Positions 57,760-64,000 of a stretch of 64,000 nucleotides of DNA are shown here, piece by piece. The translations under genes were made by a program, and so were the position numbers. The DNA comes from Candidatus Saccharibacteria bacterium UBA2951 (GTDB lineage: Bacteria; Patescibacteriota; Saccharimonadia; Saccharimonadales; Saccharimonadaceae): positions 62,001 to 126,000 of the forward strand of contig DEBR01000003.1 of NCBI GenBank assembly GCA_002348615.1, read 5' to 3'. Under the pieces are notes generated by a model. The model did not search any database. It saw only the letters and a program-made list of their open reading frames with translations, and had not been told where the DNA came from. Position 1 is the stretch's first letter. Each line of letters opens with the position of its first letter.

Positions 57760-60174
57760 CTATTTCGCGGCGCGCCGGCGTGGCTTTTTGGCGGGCGAAG
57801 CTTTCAGGAGCTCAATCGCCTGGTCGTGAGTGATGGTCTTTGGGTCGGTGTCTTTTGGAATCTTGGCATTCTTTTTGCCATCGGTAACATACGGACCGAA
57901 CCGGCCGTTCAGTACCTTAACCCCGTCACCAAAATCGGCTATATTCTTTTCGGCTTCGGCCTTAAGCTTGGCTTCATACAGTTCAAGCGCTTTTTCAAGC
58001 GTAATCGTGTGCGGGTCTTCCGGCTTAATGCTGACAAACAGCTTACCGACCTGAATATACGGACCGAACCGGCCGATGTTCGCTCTGATCGGTTGGCCGT
58101 CTTTGGTTTCGCCGACAGTGCGCGGCAGTTTGAACATTTCGAGCGCTTGTTCCAAGGTGACGGTTTCAATACGTGTTCCTGCCGGCAGCGGTGCGAACTG
58201 CGGTTTTTCATCTTTGTCGTCGGTATCTCCCAATTGAAGCATCGGGCCGAACCGGCCGAACCGCGCCAGAATAGGCTTGCCGGTCTTAGGGTCAACCCCG
58301 ACTTCGCGGTTGGCGCCGACGGTAGAGCGGTCAATGCCGCCGGACTTGACGATCAGGTCGTGGAACGGAGTGTAAAAATCTTCCAGCATGTCGTTACGCT
58401 TCATCTTGCTTTCGGCGATATCGTCGAAATGCTCTTCGACGCTGGCCGTGAAGCCGTAATCAACCACTTTGTCGAAATGGCTGGTCAAAAAGTCAGCGAT
58501 CAGTTCACCACTCGGCGTCGGGACTAGTTTACCCCGGTCGGCACCGGTCTTTTCTTGAATTACTTCACGAATGAGACCCGTCTTTTCGCCACTATCGTCT
58601 CCGGAAACGGCTTCTCTCCGGGTTTCTGTTGAGCTTTCGTCAGCAGAAACTCGGGCTGCAGATGTTTCCGTCACCGAAGCTGTCGAGCGACGGGCTGGCG
58701 TGAACGAGAGAACGATCACATCACGTGGCGTACCCTCTCCCTCCCCTTTTTCGACATACCCACGGCTCTGGATCGTGTCGATGATGGTGGCGTAGGTGCT
58801 AGGGCGTCCGATACCTAGTTCCTCAAGCTTTTTGACCAGGCTACCTTCGCTGTATCGTGCCGGTGGTCGGGCAAATGTCTGACGGGCCGTGGCTTCTTGC
58901 AGTGCGAGATCATCGCCGCTTGCGAGTGGCGGCAGAATGTCTGCCTCTTTCTTGCTGCCACCATATACCTTCATGAAACCGTCGAAGATAATGACTTCGC
59001 CTTTGGCTTCGAACGATTCCTTGCGGGTCGAAATCGTTATCGTTACGGTCGTCTTTTCAAGTTTGGCAGGTGCCATTTGGCTGGCAAGCGTACGGCGGCG
59101 GATTAAGTCGTATAACTTTTGGTCGTATTCGTTGCTAGAACCCTTTTCAAGTGACATGTCGGTTGGGCGTATGGCTTCGTGGGCTTCTTGCGCGCTGGCG
59201 CTCTTGGTCTTGAATTTTCGCACCTGCGAGTACTCGTCACCATACGTATTCTTTATATATGCAGCTGCTGAAGCGATCGCCTGCCCGCTCAGGTTGACCG
59301 AGTCGGTACGCATGTAGGTAATCTTACCGGCCTGGTACAGCTTTTGAGCACTCGACATAGTAGCCTTGCTACCAAAGCCCAGCTTGGCGTTTGCGTCCTG
59401 CTGCAGCGTGCTTGTCGTGAACGGCGCTGCCGGGTTGCGGGTTGCCGGGCTTTTAGTGACGTCAGCCACGCTAAAGGTCGCGTCTTTTAAGCTTTCTAGG
59501 AATGTCTGAGCTTCCGCTTCGGTGTCAAAGCGCTGTGGCAGTTCGGCTTTAAAATCTTCGCCGTCGTGAGCAAACACTGCCGTCACGCGGAATTGGAACG
59601 AGCCCTCAAAAGCGCGGATTTCGCGCTCACGCTCAACCAACAGTCGCACCGCCGGGCTTTGCACGCGGCCGGCCGACTTTCCGCCAGGAACTTTCTGCCA
59701 TACTACCGGACTTAGCTCGAACCCTACGATTCGGTCTAAGATTTGGCGGGCTTGCTGAGCTTCAACAAGGCGCATGTCGACCGTCCGGGGTTTCTTAATA
59801 GCCTCTGTTATGGCGTCCTTTGTAATTTCGTGGAACACGATACGCTTGGTTTTTTCGATGTTCAGTCCAAGTACCTCGCAAAGGTGCCAGGCAATCGCCT
59901 CTCCTTCGCGGTCTTCATCGGTTGCGAGCCAGACGTCGTCGGCGGCTTTTACGGCCTTTTTAAGTTCGGTAATGACTTTACGCTTCTCAGGGTCGACTTC
60001 GTATGTAGTCTTGAAGCCATTCTGTATGTCGATCGGGGGCGTGCCGTCCTTGGTCTTTTTGACGATTGAGCGGATATGCCCAATCGAAGACAGCACGGTA
60101 AAGTCTTTACCGAGGTATTTTTCTATGGTCTTCGCCTTTGCTGGCGACTCTACTATTACAAGATTCTTACTCAT
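57760..60174 (-). CDS. topA: DNA topoisomerase I with an inserted palindromic element
   Basis: This 804-residue type IA topoisomerase relaxes negative supercoils. It has TOPRIM (NLVIVESPAKAKTIEKYLG, DEDREGEAIAWHL), LDRIVGFELSPVVWQKVPGGKSAGRVQSPAVRL, and the active-site Tyr in ITYMRTDSVNLS (near 290). The hinge follows, ending GIGRPSTYATIIDTIQSRGYVEK, and then C-terminal repeats (three copies of RFGP...G). Cys4 zinc ribbons are absent and a Lys/Arg tail ends the protein. Between VIVLSFTPARR and IREVIQEKTGADRGKL lies an extra Ser/Thr/Glu-rich stretch that contains the palindromic element (residues 503-524). Confidence 0.95.
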   Translation of the reverse strand: MSKNLVIVESPAKAKTIEKYLGKDFTVLSSIGHIRSIVKKTKDGTPPIDIQNGFKTTYEVDPEKRKVITELKKAVKAADDVWLATDEDREGEAIAWHLCEVLGLNIEKTKRIVFHEITKDAITEAIKKPRTVDMRLVEAQQARQILDRIVGFELSPVVWQKVPGGKSAGRVQSPAVRLLVEREREIRAFEGSFQFRVTAVFAHDGEDFKAELPQRFDTEAEAQTFLESLKDATFSVADVTKSPATRNPAAPFTTSTLQQDANAKLGFGSKATMSSAQKLYQAGKITYMRTDSVNLSGQAIASAAAYIKNTYGDEYSQVRKFKTKSASAQEAHEAIRPTDMSLEKGSSNEYDQKLYDLIRRRTLASQMAPAKLEKTTVTITISTRKESFEAKGEVIIFDGFMKVYGGSKKEADILPPLASGDDLALQEATARQTFARPPARYSEGSLVKKLEELGIGRPSTYATIIDTIQSRGYVEKGEGEGTPRDVIVLSFTPARRSTASVTETSAARVSADESSTETRREAVSGDDSGEKTGLIREVIQEKTGADRGKLVPTPSGELIADFLTSHFDKVVDYGFTASVEEHFDDIAESKMKRNDMLEDFYTPFHDLIVKSGGIDRSTVGANREVGVDPKTGKPILARFGRFGPMLQLGDTDDKDEKPQFAPLPAGTRIETVTLEQALEMFKLPRTVGETKDGQPIRANIGRFGPYIQVGKLFVSIKPEDPHTITLEKALELYEAKLKAEAEKNIADFGDGVKVLNGRFGPYVTDGKKNAKIPKDTDPKTITHDQAIELLKASPAKKPRRRAAK
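58604..58668. repeat. Palindromic in-frame element, copy B
   Basis: 65 bp from GAAAC to GTTTC, with inner stem GTTTCTGTTG / CAGCAGAAAC and a 9-nt loop. It has the same length as the core of copy A and 14 differences from it, seven of them in the loop. One stem pair changes from G-C in copy A to T-A here, a compensatory change. In TopA it encodes ETSAARVSA...TETRREAVS, starting at a codon exactly as in copy A. Confidence 0.85.
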
Positions 60175-60207
60175 CGTGCTTATCTATTCAGCGTGACACA
60201 ACTGCCT

Positions 60208-60236
60208 ATACTACGCAACTTGTCCGGTTTTGTAAA
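60208..60236 (-). promoter_or_regulatory. topA promoter
   Basis: On the minus strand TTTACA and TAGTAT are spaced by 17 nt, with a leader of about 27 nt. Confidence 0.5.
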
Positions 60237-60244
60237 ATTGACTG

Positions 60245-60273
60245 TTGACGACAAAAATCCACAGGGGCATACT
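60245..60273 (+). promoter_or_regulatory. Promoter of the 60343 gene
   Basis: TTGACG and CATACT with a 17-nt spacer; the leader is about 63 nt with AAGGAG before the ATG. Confidence 0.55.
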
Positions 60274-60342
60274 GGGTTTTAAGACGCGGCACACTTTAAA
60301 CCAACACGTACGGCGCCATAACAAACGAAAAGGAGTAAAGAT

Positions 60343-60705
60343 ATGGCAAAAACTCTAGAACACTCAGGCGAGGTACTGAGTCATGATTTACATATCGGTT
60401 CAATCGAGGAGCGACTGGCAATTCTAGACCGACTTGAAGAGTTGCAGGCCCGGTATACCGCACTTATCGCAAAGAATCCTTTATTCAAAGCAGCCGTCCG
60501 GACATGGGTTGAAGGCGAAGAAAATGGCGTTAAAGAATATGAGGCTTTAAGAAAGCTCGAGGGAGAACTCGATGCTGAGGTCGCCGATATGACCGATGAT
60601 GAAAAGAAAAAGAATCCCGATGCTGATCTTCATGAGATGGTACGTCTGCGCCGTGAGATTGCAGAATTGAAAATCAGCCTGCGCTCTATGGCGAACGCAG
60701 CGTAA
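60343..60705 (+). CDS. Unknown 120-residue helical protein
   Basis: The protein is acidic, with coiled-coil-like helices (IEERLAILDRLEELQARYTALI, RLRREIAELKISLRSMANAA) and no membrane segment. No family is recognised. The start is firm: AAGGAG lies 9 nt upstream and there is a promoter with correct spacing. It diverges from topA. Confidence 0.6.
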   Translation: MAKTLEHSGEVLSHDLHIGSIEERLAILDRLEELQARYTALIAKNPLFKAAVRTWVEGEENGVKEYEALRKLEGELDAEVADMTDDEKKKNPDADLHEMVRLRREIAELKISLRSMANAA

Positions 60706-60715
60706 ACCCTTGATT

Positions 60716-60753
60716 AAAAGCGAAAACCCCACGCGATCATTGATCGGTGGGGT
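60716..60753 (-). terminator. Terminator of the HIT-like gene
   Basis: On the minus strand ACCCCAC...GTGGGGT, with inner GATC/GATC pairing, is followed by TTTTCGCTTTT. Confidence 0.75.
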
Positions 60754-60771
60754 ACGCCTGATGCGTGAGCG

Positions 60772-61227
60772 CTACCAGCCGCGGCGGCGGCTTTCGGCAG
60801 CTCGTCGTTCGGTCAGTAGCTCGCGGTGCCGCTGGCGTAGCGTGTGCAGCCCGAGCGGTTGGTCATGCGGGTGCGCCTTCATCAGCCAGTAGTGCAGATG
60901 TTCGATCTGTCGACCACCCTTCGTGGTCAGGTTGAAGCCCTCGTTGTCGAAGGACAGGCCAACTACCTCTTTCAGCTCGGCGACCTCCTTCAAGAAGTCG
61001 AAATCGAGCGTTGAGTAGTCGATGTGGTGTTCGACCGGGATGACGAAATACGCACCCCTTGCTGGCACCATGCCGCGGTCGGTTCGAACCAGCACCTTGG
61101 CGATGAACGTTCGCCCGCTCTTCGAGCGTGCGGTGATGTCCACCATACCGTTGTCTGGGCAGAACGGACAGCCGTCTACAGGCTGAATCTTGAGACTGGT
61201 TCGTGTAGCAACCACGACCCACCTCAC
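60772..61227 (-). CDS. HIT-like protein with degenerate histidine triad, GC3-rich
   Basis: This 151-residue protein has CPFCPDNG near residue 21, as in many HIT nucleotide hydrolases. A central VPARGAYFVIPVEHHIDYSTLD and the segment RQIEHLHYWLMKAHPHDQP correspond to the H-x-H-x-H motif, but the third His is replaced by Trp. HIT enzymes cleave or transfer nucleoside phosphates; activity here is doubtful. Codons are GC3-rich. The start is GTG 61227 or, with better ribosome-binding spacing (GAGGTG), GTG 61215. Confidence 0.6.
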   Translation of the reverse strand: MRWVVVATRTSLKIQPVDGCPFCPDNGMVDITARSKSGRTFIAKVLVRTDRGMVPARGAYFVIPVEHHIDYSTLDFDFLKEVAELKEVVGLSFDNEGFNLTTKGGRQIEHLHYWLMKAHPHDQPLGLHTLRQRHRELLTERRAAESRRRGW

Positions 61228-61284
61228 TTCCCTGTGCTCATGAACGCGTATTTCACGTCAGGCGGATATACTTATATCACATTT

Positions 61285-62142
61285 TTAGCGTAAAGTCCAC
61301 TGATTAGCACCGAGTGCGCGGATCGTGCCGGAAAGTTCGAGCATGGTGAGCGTGGTAGCAAACTCGGTCGGCTCGGCACGACTTTTGGCTAACAGTTCTT
61401 CGCCGTCACGGGTGCCCTTTGAAATAAGAGCGATGATGGTTGACTCAAGTTCGTTCTGCCCAAGCGGTAGGATTGTCTGCGTCGATGTTGACTCAGGTGC
61501 GATGACGTCCAAGACGTCACGGTAATCGGTTACGACTCGAGCCCCTTGCTTAAGTAGCGCATTACACCCGGCCGAGAGTGGACTGGTGATGTTACCCGGT
61601 ACGACGAATATTTCTTTCCCCTGCTCCAGTGCATGCGCGGCGGTGTTCAGCGTGCCGCTTCTGGTAGCGGCTTCGGTAATGATAATCGCGTCGGCAAGGC
61701 CGGCGACCAATCGGTTACGTTCCAAAAAATAATGCGGGCGGGCATCTTCATCCCGTTTATATTCACTTATAACCGCTCCACCCTGTTTTACGATGTCATC
61801 AGCCAATTGGCGATTGCTGGACGGTTGCACCTTCGGCAGACCATTACCAAGTACGGCGATCGTCATGCCGCCGGCTTCAATGGCCGCTTTATGGGCGATA
61901 GCGTCAACCCCAAGCGCCAGGCCACTTACGATCACGATACCTCGGCTCGCTAAGTCGTAGGCTAATCGGTGTGTCACCTCTTTGCCGTAGGCAGATGGCC
62001 GGCGTGTTCCGACGATTGCCACAGAGGTAAGCCTGATTTCAGGCAACTTTCCAATGTAATCTAACGTTTTAGGAGGCTTCGCAATAGTAGTTAATACCTG
62101 GGCGTACTCACTCTTATCTGGTGAAAAAGTATTGATTTTCAT
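61285..62142 (-). CDS. dprA: DNA processing protein DprA
   Basis: This 285-residue protein protects incoming single-stranded DNA and loads RecA during natural transformation. The Rossmann-like core shows VAIVGTRRPSAYGKEVTHRLAYDLASRGIVIVSGLALGVDAIAHKAAIEAGG, ISEYKRDEDARPHYFLERNRLVAGLADAIIITEAATRSGTLNTAAHALEQGKEIFVVPGNI and SAGCNALLKQGA. A short winged-helix-like C-terminus follows (GEELLAKSRAEPTEFATTLTMLELSGTIR). The presence of pilin and dprA suggests that the organism takes up DNA. Confidence 0.95.
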   Translation of the reverse strand: MKINTFSPDKSEYAQVLTTIAKPPKTLDYIGKLPEIRLTSVAIVGTRRPSAYGKEVTHRLAYDLASRGIVIVSGLALGVDAIAHKAAIEAGGMTIAVLGNGLPKVQPSSNRQLADDIVKQGGAVISEYKRDEDARPHYFLERNRLVAGLADAIIITEAATRSGTLNTAAHALEQGKEIFVVPGNITSPLSAGCNALLKQGARVVTDYRDVLDVIAPESTSTQTILPLGQNELESTIIALISKGTRDGEELLAKSRAEPTEFATTLTMLELSGTIRALGANQWTLR

Positions 62143-62162
62143 AAAAAAAGTGTTGAAAGGTA

Positions 62163-62191
62163 TTGACGAAAGCTCTAAAGCGTGCTAATCT
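62163..62191 (+). promoter_or_regulatory. Promoter of an orphan transcript
   Basis: TTGACG and TAATCT with a 17-nt spacer; the predicted RNA starts near 62198. Confidence 0.55.
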
Positions 62192-62197
62192 AGTAAA

Positions 62198-62449
62198 GAT
62201 TGATTGATTTCTGCGAGTTCAATCAAATGCACCTTATACCCCCTATTCTAACTTATGTTAGGGTGCGCGCAATGTGCGTTCGTGGTATTCTACCCTCCAC
62301 CGCGAAAGCCGATAGAAAGCATTGTGTGCATACTAATCCCTTTGACCAGCGAGCAACTGCGTAAATACGAGTGGGCTACGCTTACCCTCACGGGTGGGTC
62401 GAAGGGTCAAATGGCGCCAGGTGATGCCCACCCTTACCTGGCGCCTTTT
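62198..62449 (+). ncRNA. Candidate structured small RNA of about 250 nt
   Basis: This stretch runs from a promoter to a strong terminator and holds no convincing gene. Several local hairpins can be drawn: TTGATT...AATCAA, CTAAC-TTAT-GTTAG inside GCACC...GGTGC, GTGG...CCAC, and GGGTGGG...CCCACCC, which competes with the terminator. A short frame at 62227-62364 (45 codons) is not persuasive. No SRP RNA, RNase P RNA or tmRNA signature is visible. Confidence 0.4.
62413..62449 (+). terminator. Terminator of the orphan transcript
   Basis: GGCGCCAGGT / ACCTGGCGCC is a perfect 10-bp stem followed by TTTT. Confidence 0.8.
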
Positions 62450-62515
62450 GATTTATAATAAAAAGAGACGTTTCGGGCTTACTGAAGCGTGTGACCCCTC
62501 CCCAGAAAGGATGCG

Positions 62516-62770
62516 TTGTACTTGATGGGCAAATTGAGGAACTTCGTCTGGCTGCGCTGGACACTGCTGCTTGAATATCCCAAACAGTTCCTTCTGATTC
62601 CTCTGTGGCTTCTCGTCGCCGGCCTAGTTCTGTTCGGACTCGGATTGACGTTCGACAACCCGTTCGCCATTATCGTTCTCGTGTATTCGGGGTACGCGAT
62701 GTGGCTGATGTCCGTGATTAGCTTTGTGGTGGGCGTGTTGGTGCTTCGTCCGGACCAGGACGGAAAGTAG
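62516..62770 (+). CDS. Small two-helix membrane protein, unknown
   Basis: This 84-residue protein has two hydrophobic helices (about 26-48, IPLWLLVAGLVLFGLGLTF, and 52-77, IVLVYSGYAMWLMSVISFVVGVLVL) and a short charged tail. No family is recognised. The TTG at 62516 lies 4 nt after AAAGGA; an ATG at 62525 is the alternative start but is too far from that site. The gene is GC3-rich and is followed directly by a strong hairpin. Confidence 0.6.
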   Translation: MYLMGKLRNFVWLRWTLLLEYPKQFLLIPLWLLVAGLVLFGLGLTFDNPFAIIVLVYSGYAMWLMSVISFVVGVLVLRPDQDGK

Positions 62771-62780
62771 AGGGAGGACC

Positions 62781-62810
62781 GGGGTGGCTGCTCGTCGAGC
62801 GGCCACCCCC
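62781..62810 (+). terminator. GC-rich hairpin after the 62516 gene
   Basis: GGGTGGC-T-GCTC / GAGC-G-GCCACCC with a 3-nt loop; only a weak T-run follows. Confidence 0.6.
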
Positions 62811-62829
62811 TTCAATGTGTAATTATGCC

Positions 62830-62862
62830 AAAAATCAAACGCCCGGCTCTTTTGGAGCCGGG
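62830..62862 (-). terminator. Terminator of the 62878 gene
   Basis: On the minus strand CCCGGCTC / GAGCCGGG is followed by GTTTGATTTTT. Confidence 0.75.
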
Positions 62863-62877
62863 TCGTTCGACAGGTGG

Positions 62878-63243
62878 TTATTGACACTCGTGGATGCGCC
62901 GCCGAATACGGTGAAGCAGCTTCAGGAGCCGCCCGAGCTTGGTTCGCTCCAGGTCGATCGGCACGCAATACGGCGTGTCACCGTGCCAGCACCGCATGAG
63001 AGGCTGGCCGGTCGACGCATCCAGAAGAAAGTACCCCTTGCGGCTGAGCCAGTACGCGTCCGTCTTGTAGCGACGGAACAGGTTCCGGACAGTCGGTTGG
63101 GTGCCTCGTGTGAGTACGACCACCTTCTCGGTCTTGTAGTCGCCGCTGACGGACATTCCTCGAACTGCCCGACCTGCTTCGCTGCGGATCTGGTGGGCCA
63201 ACGCCTGAGCGTCGGTGTTTCTGGTTTGAACCACTGACGTCAC
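62878..63243 (-). CDS. Unknown 121-residue basic protein, GC3-rich
   Basis: No family is recognised. The sequence looks like a folded alpha/beta domain: QALAHQIRSEAGRAVRGMSVSGDYKTEKVVVLTRGTQPTVRNLFRRYKTDAYWLSRKGYFLLDASTGQPLMRCWHGDTPYCVPIDLERTKLGRLLKLL. I chose GTG 63243, just after the stop of the 63251 gene (7 nt gap), because longer starts would overlap that gene. Both form one transcript ending at the terminator near 62830. Confidence 0.5.
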   Translation of the reverse strand: MTSVVQTRNTDAQALAHQIRSEAGRAVRGMSVSGDYKTEKVVVLTRGTQPTVRNLFRRYKTDAYWLSRKGYFLLDASTGQPLMRCWHGDTPYCVPIDLERTKLGRLLKLLHRIRRRIHECQ

Positions 63244-63250
63244 CGCTGAC

Positions 63251-63625
63251 CTACCAGCGCGCCGGCTTGGACATCTCGAACAGGATCTCGGTGATCCTGT
63301 CCATGCCATGCGGCGTACAGGCTTCGACCGGGAAGGTCGTTGCCGCCAGGGGCGACTCGCCGTCCACTAGCAAGTAGAAGCCGTCGTCGTCGCCGACGCA
63401 CAGGCCGTCGAACGGACTGTCGAGGAGCGGCCACATGCGAACCGTCCTGTTGCGGCGGAGCAGCGCCTGCCACCATCCGGACGGCCGGACGGCAGCGCGG
63501 TGCGCCTGAAGCGGGTGGTCGTGGAGCTGGTGACTGACGGCACTTCGAGCCGCTCGCCGAAGTAGGCTGAGCCGCACCTCGTCCGCGGACGGAGGGTCGG
63601 TTAGAGCCGGCAGTGAAAGGTCCAT
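63251..63625 (-). CDS. Unknown 124-residue protein, GC3-rich
   Basis: The protein starts MDLSLPALTDPPSADEVRLSLLRRAARSAV and contains a beta-rich part DGLCVGDDDGFYLLVDGESPLAATTFPVEACTPHGMDRITEILFEMSKPARW. Residue use and a sensible hydrophobic pattern favour this frame over overlapping longer frames on the same strand. A weak ribosome-binding site (GGGGAC) precedes the ATG. It is followed by the 62878 gene. Confidence 0.5.
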   Translation of the reverse strand: MDLSLPALTDPPSADEVRLSLLRRAARSAVSHQLHDHPLQAHRAAVRPSGWWQALLRRNRTVRMWPLLDSPFDGLCVGDDDGFYLLVDGESPLAATTFPVEACTPHGMDRITEILFEMSKPARW

Positions 63626-63721
63626 CTAAGTCCCCAATCGGTTGTGTGTTCACCTGTCAAACTTCAACTTCGGTTCGAGCAGGCATGGATGATGTTGCTG
63701 TAACGCGAAATCTAGGGCGTA

Positions 63722-64000
63722 CTATACGGTTTGGTCAGGATGGTTGTCAATAAGGGTGAAGCTGGTATGCAAGTGGTTGTCCCGGGCGAATTCGTGAATG
63801 CATTCGATAAGCTTTGGAAGCAGCGTCGATTCGAATGCCTTATACTCCTCGGTGCTAAACCGTCCGAGAACGAAATCGACGTCGCCCATGACCGCTCGCT
63901 GCTCGTTCGCAACGCCGACCCTTAAGCGTGCCGAAGCTTCACCACCGTGTTGGTTGACCGACTTTATGCCGTTGTTGCCGGCGTCGCTACCGCCAAGGCG
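63722..64000 (-). CDS. pth: Peptidyl-tRNA hydrolase, 3' part
   Basis: The frame is open to the right edge and has no start in the window; 92 residues are seen. It begins RLGGSDAGNNGIKSVNQHGG, matching the conserved G-G-S-x-A-G-H-N-G-x-K-S block of Pth, where the usual His before Asn is Asn here. It continues ARLRVGVANE and VDFVLGRFSTEEYKAFESTLLPKLIECIHEFARD, the standard C-terminal half. Pth frees tRNA from prematurely released peptidyl-tRNA. The stop TAG lies at 63724-63722. Confidence 0.85.
   Translation of the reverse strand, partial: RLGGSDAGNNGIKSVNQHGGEASARLRVGVANEQRAVMGDVDFVLGRFSTEEYKAFESTLLPKLIECIHEFARDNHLHTSFTLIDNHPDQTV

Noticed and set aside
62255..62458. A 67-codon protein gene
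   Set aside because: It runs through the perfect terminator hairpin, has no ribosome-binding site, and its product is low-quality in composition; an RNA gene fits better.
63731..63925. A plus-strand 64-residue protein at the right end
   Set aside because: It lies antisense to the well-conserved pth frame on the minus strand.
1..64000. UGA recoded as glycine or tryptophan, as in some CPR lineages
   Set aside because: RF2 is present, many genes end in TGA at the expected length, and conserved Gly and Trp positions use normal codons.
1..64000. CRISPR arrays, insertion sequences or prophage genes
   Set aside because: No regularly spaced direct repeats, transposase, integrase or phage structural genes were found.

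Overview
The window looks like a stretch of a Candidate Phyla Radiation chromosome, most likely Candidatus Saccharibacteria (TM7). This rests on gene content and style, not on a database search. The genes are densely packed, with many 1-4 nt stop/start overlaps, and GC content is moderate. There is a single-domain response regulator, FtsEX beside a CHAP-domain hydrolase, a murD-murL pair, a compact dcw cluster, and a pilin, VirD4-like ATPase and DprA typical of competent, surface-attached members. Release factor RF2 is present and TGA ends many genes, so the standard bacterial code applies.

Layout. 1-4.7 kb: a cut YdjM-like membrane protein, a DUF2207 membrane protein and a MacB-type ABC exporter operon. 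4.7-14.3 kb: serS, hpf, secA, an M16 peptidase, murD-murL (the alternative route to D-Glu in peptidoglycan) and prfB. 14.3-15.1 kb: a GC3-rich Clp-N gene flanked by 18-bp inverted repeats. 15.1-22.6 kb: a pseudopilin-like membrane protein, ftsE-ftsX-CHAP hydrolase, ctpA, a response regulator and an unknown 473-aa protein. 22.6-30.5 kb: rpmA, a Trm11-like methyltransferase, a flippase-like membrane protein, xseAB, a methyltransferase, a two-component pair and recO. 30.5-43.9 kb: glyS with an orphan HsdR-N protein, an MMPL/ferric-reductase-like/cupredoxin operon, a KwaB-like DUF4868 protein, a Pif1/Dda-type helicase, a GH1 glucosidase and yvcK. 43.9-52.4 kb: the dcw cluster mraZ-rsmH-ftsL-ftsI-mraY-ftsW-murG-ftsQ, with DnaA boxes and MraZ repeats in front. 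52.4-53.0 kb: a gene-free convergent spacer. 53.0-64 kb: mostly minus-strand genes (VirD4-like ATPase, sigma region-4/HARE-HTH protein, pilin, topA, HIT-like protein, dprA, small unknowns, and the end of pth).

Most genes lie on the plus strand left of about 52.4 kb and on the minus strand right of 53.0 kb. The spacer could therefore lie near the replication terminus.

Three genome-scale signals stand out. First, a 65-bp palindromic element sits in frame, in the same phase, in two unrelated genes (the Trm11-like gene and topA). It encodes nearly the same 22 residues in both, like the Rickettsia palindromic elements. Second, at least sixteen genes have a TATAAT-like -10 box ending 7-10 nt before the ATG, which implies widespread leaderless transcription and fixes many starts. 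Third, several GC3-rich genes, most next to strong hairpin terminators, look like separately acquired units. Gene calls come from reading motifs by eye; names without a symbol are family-level.
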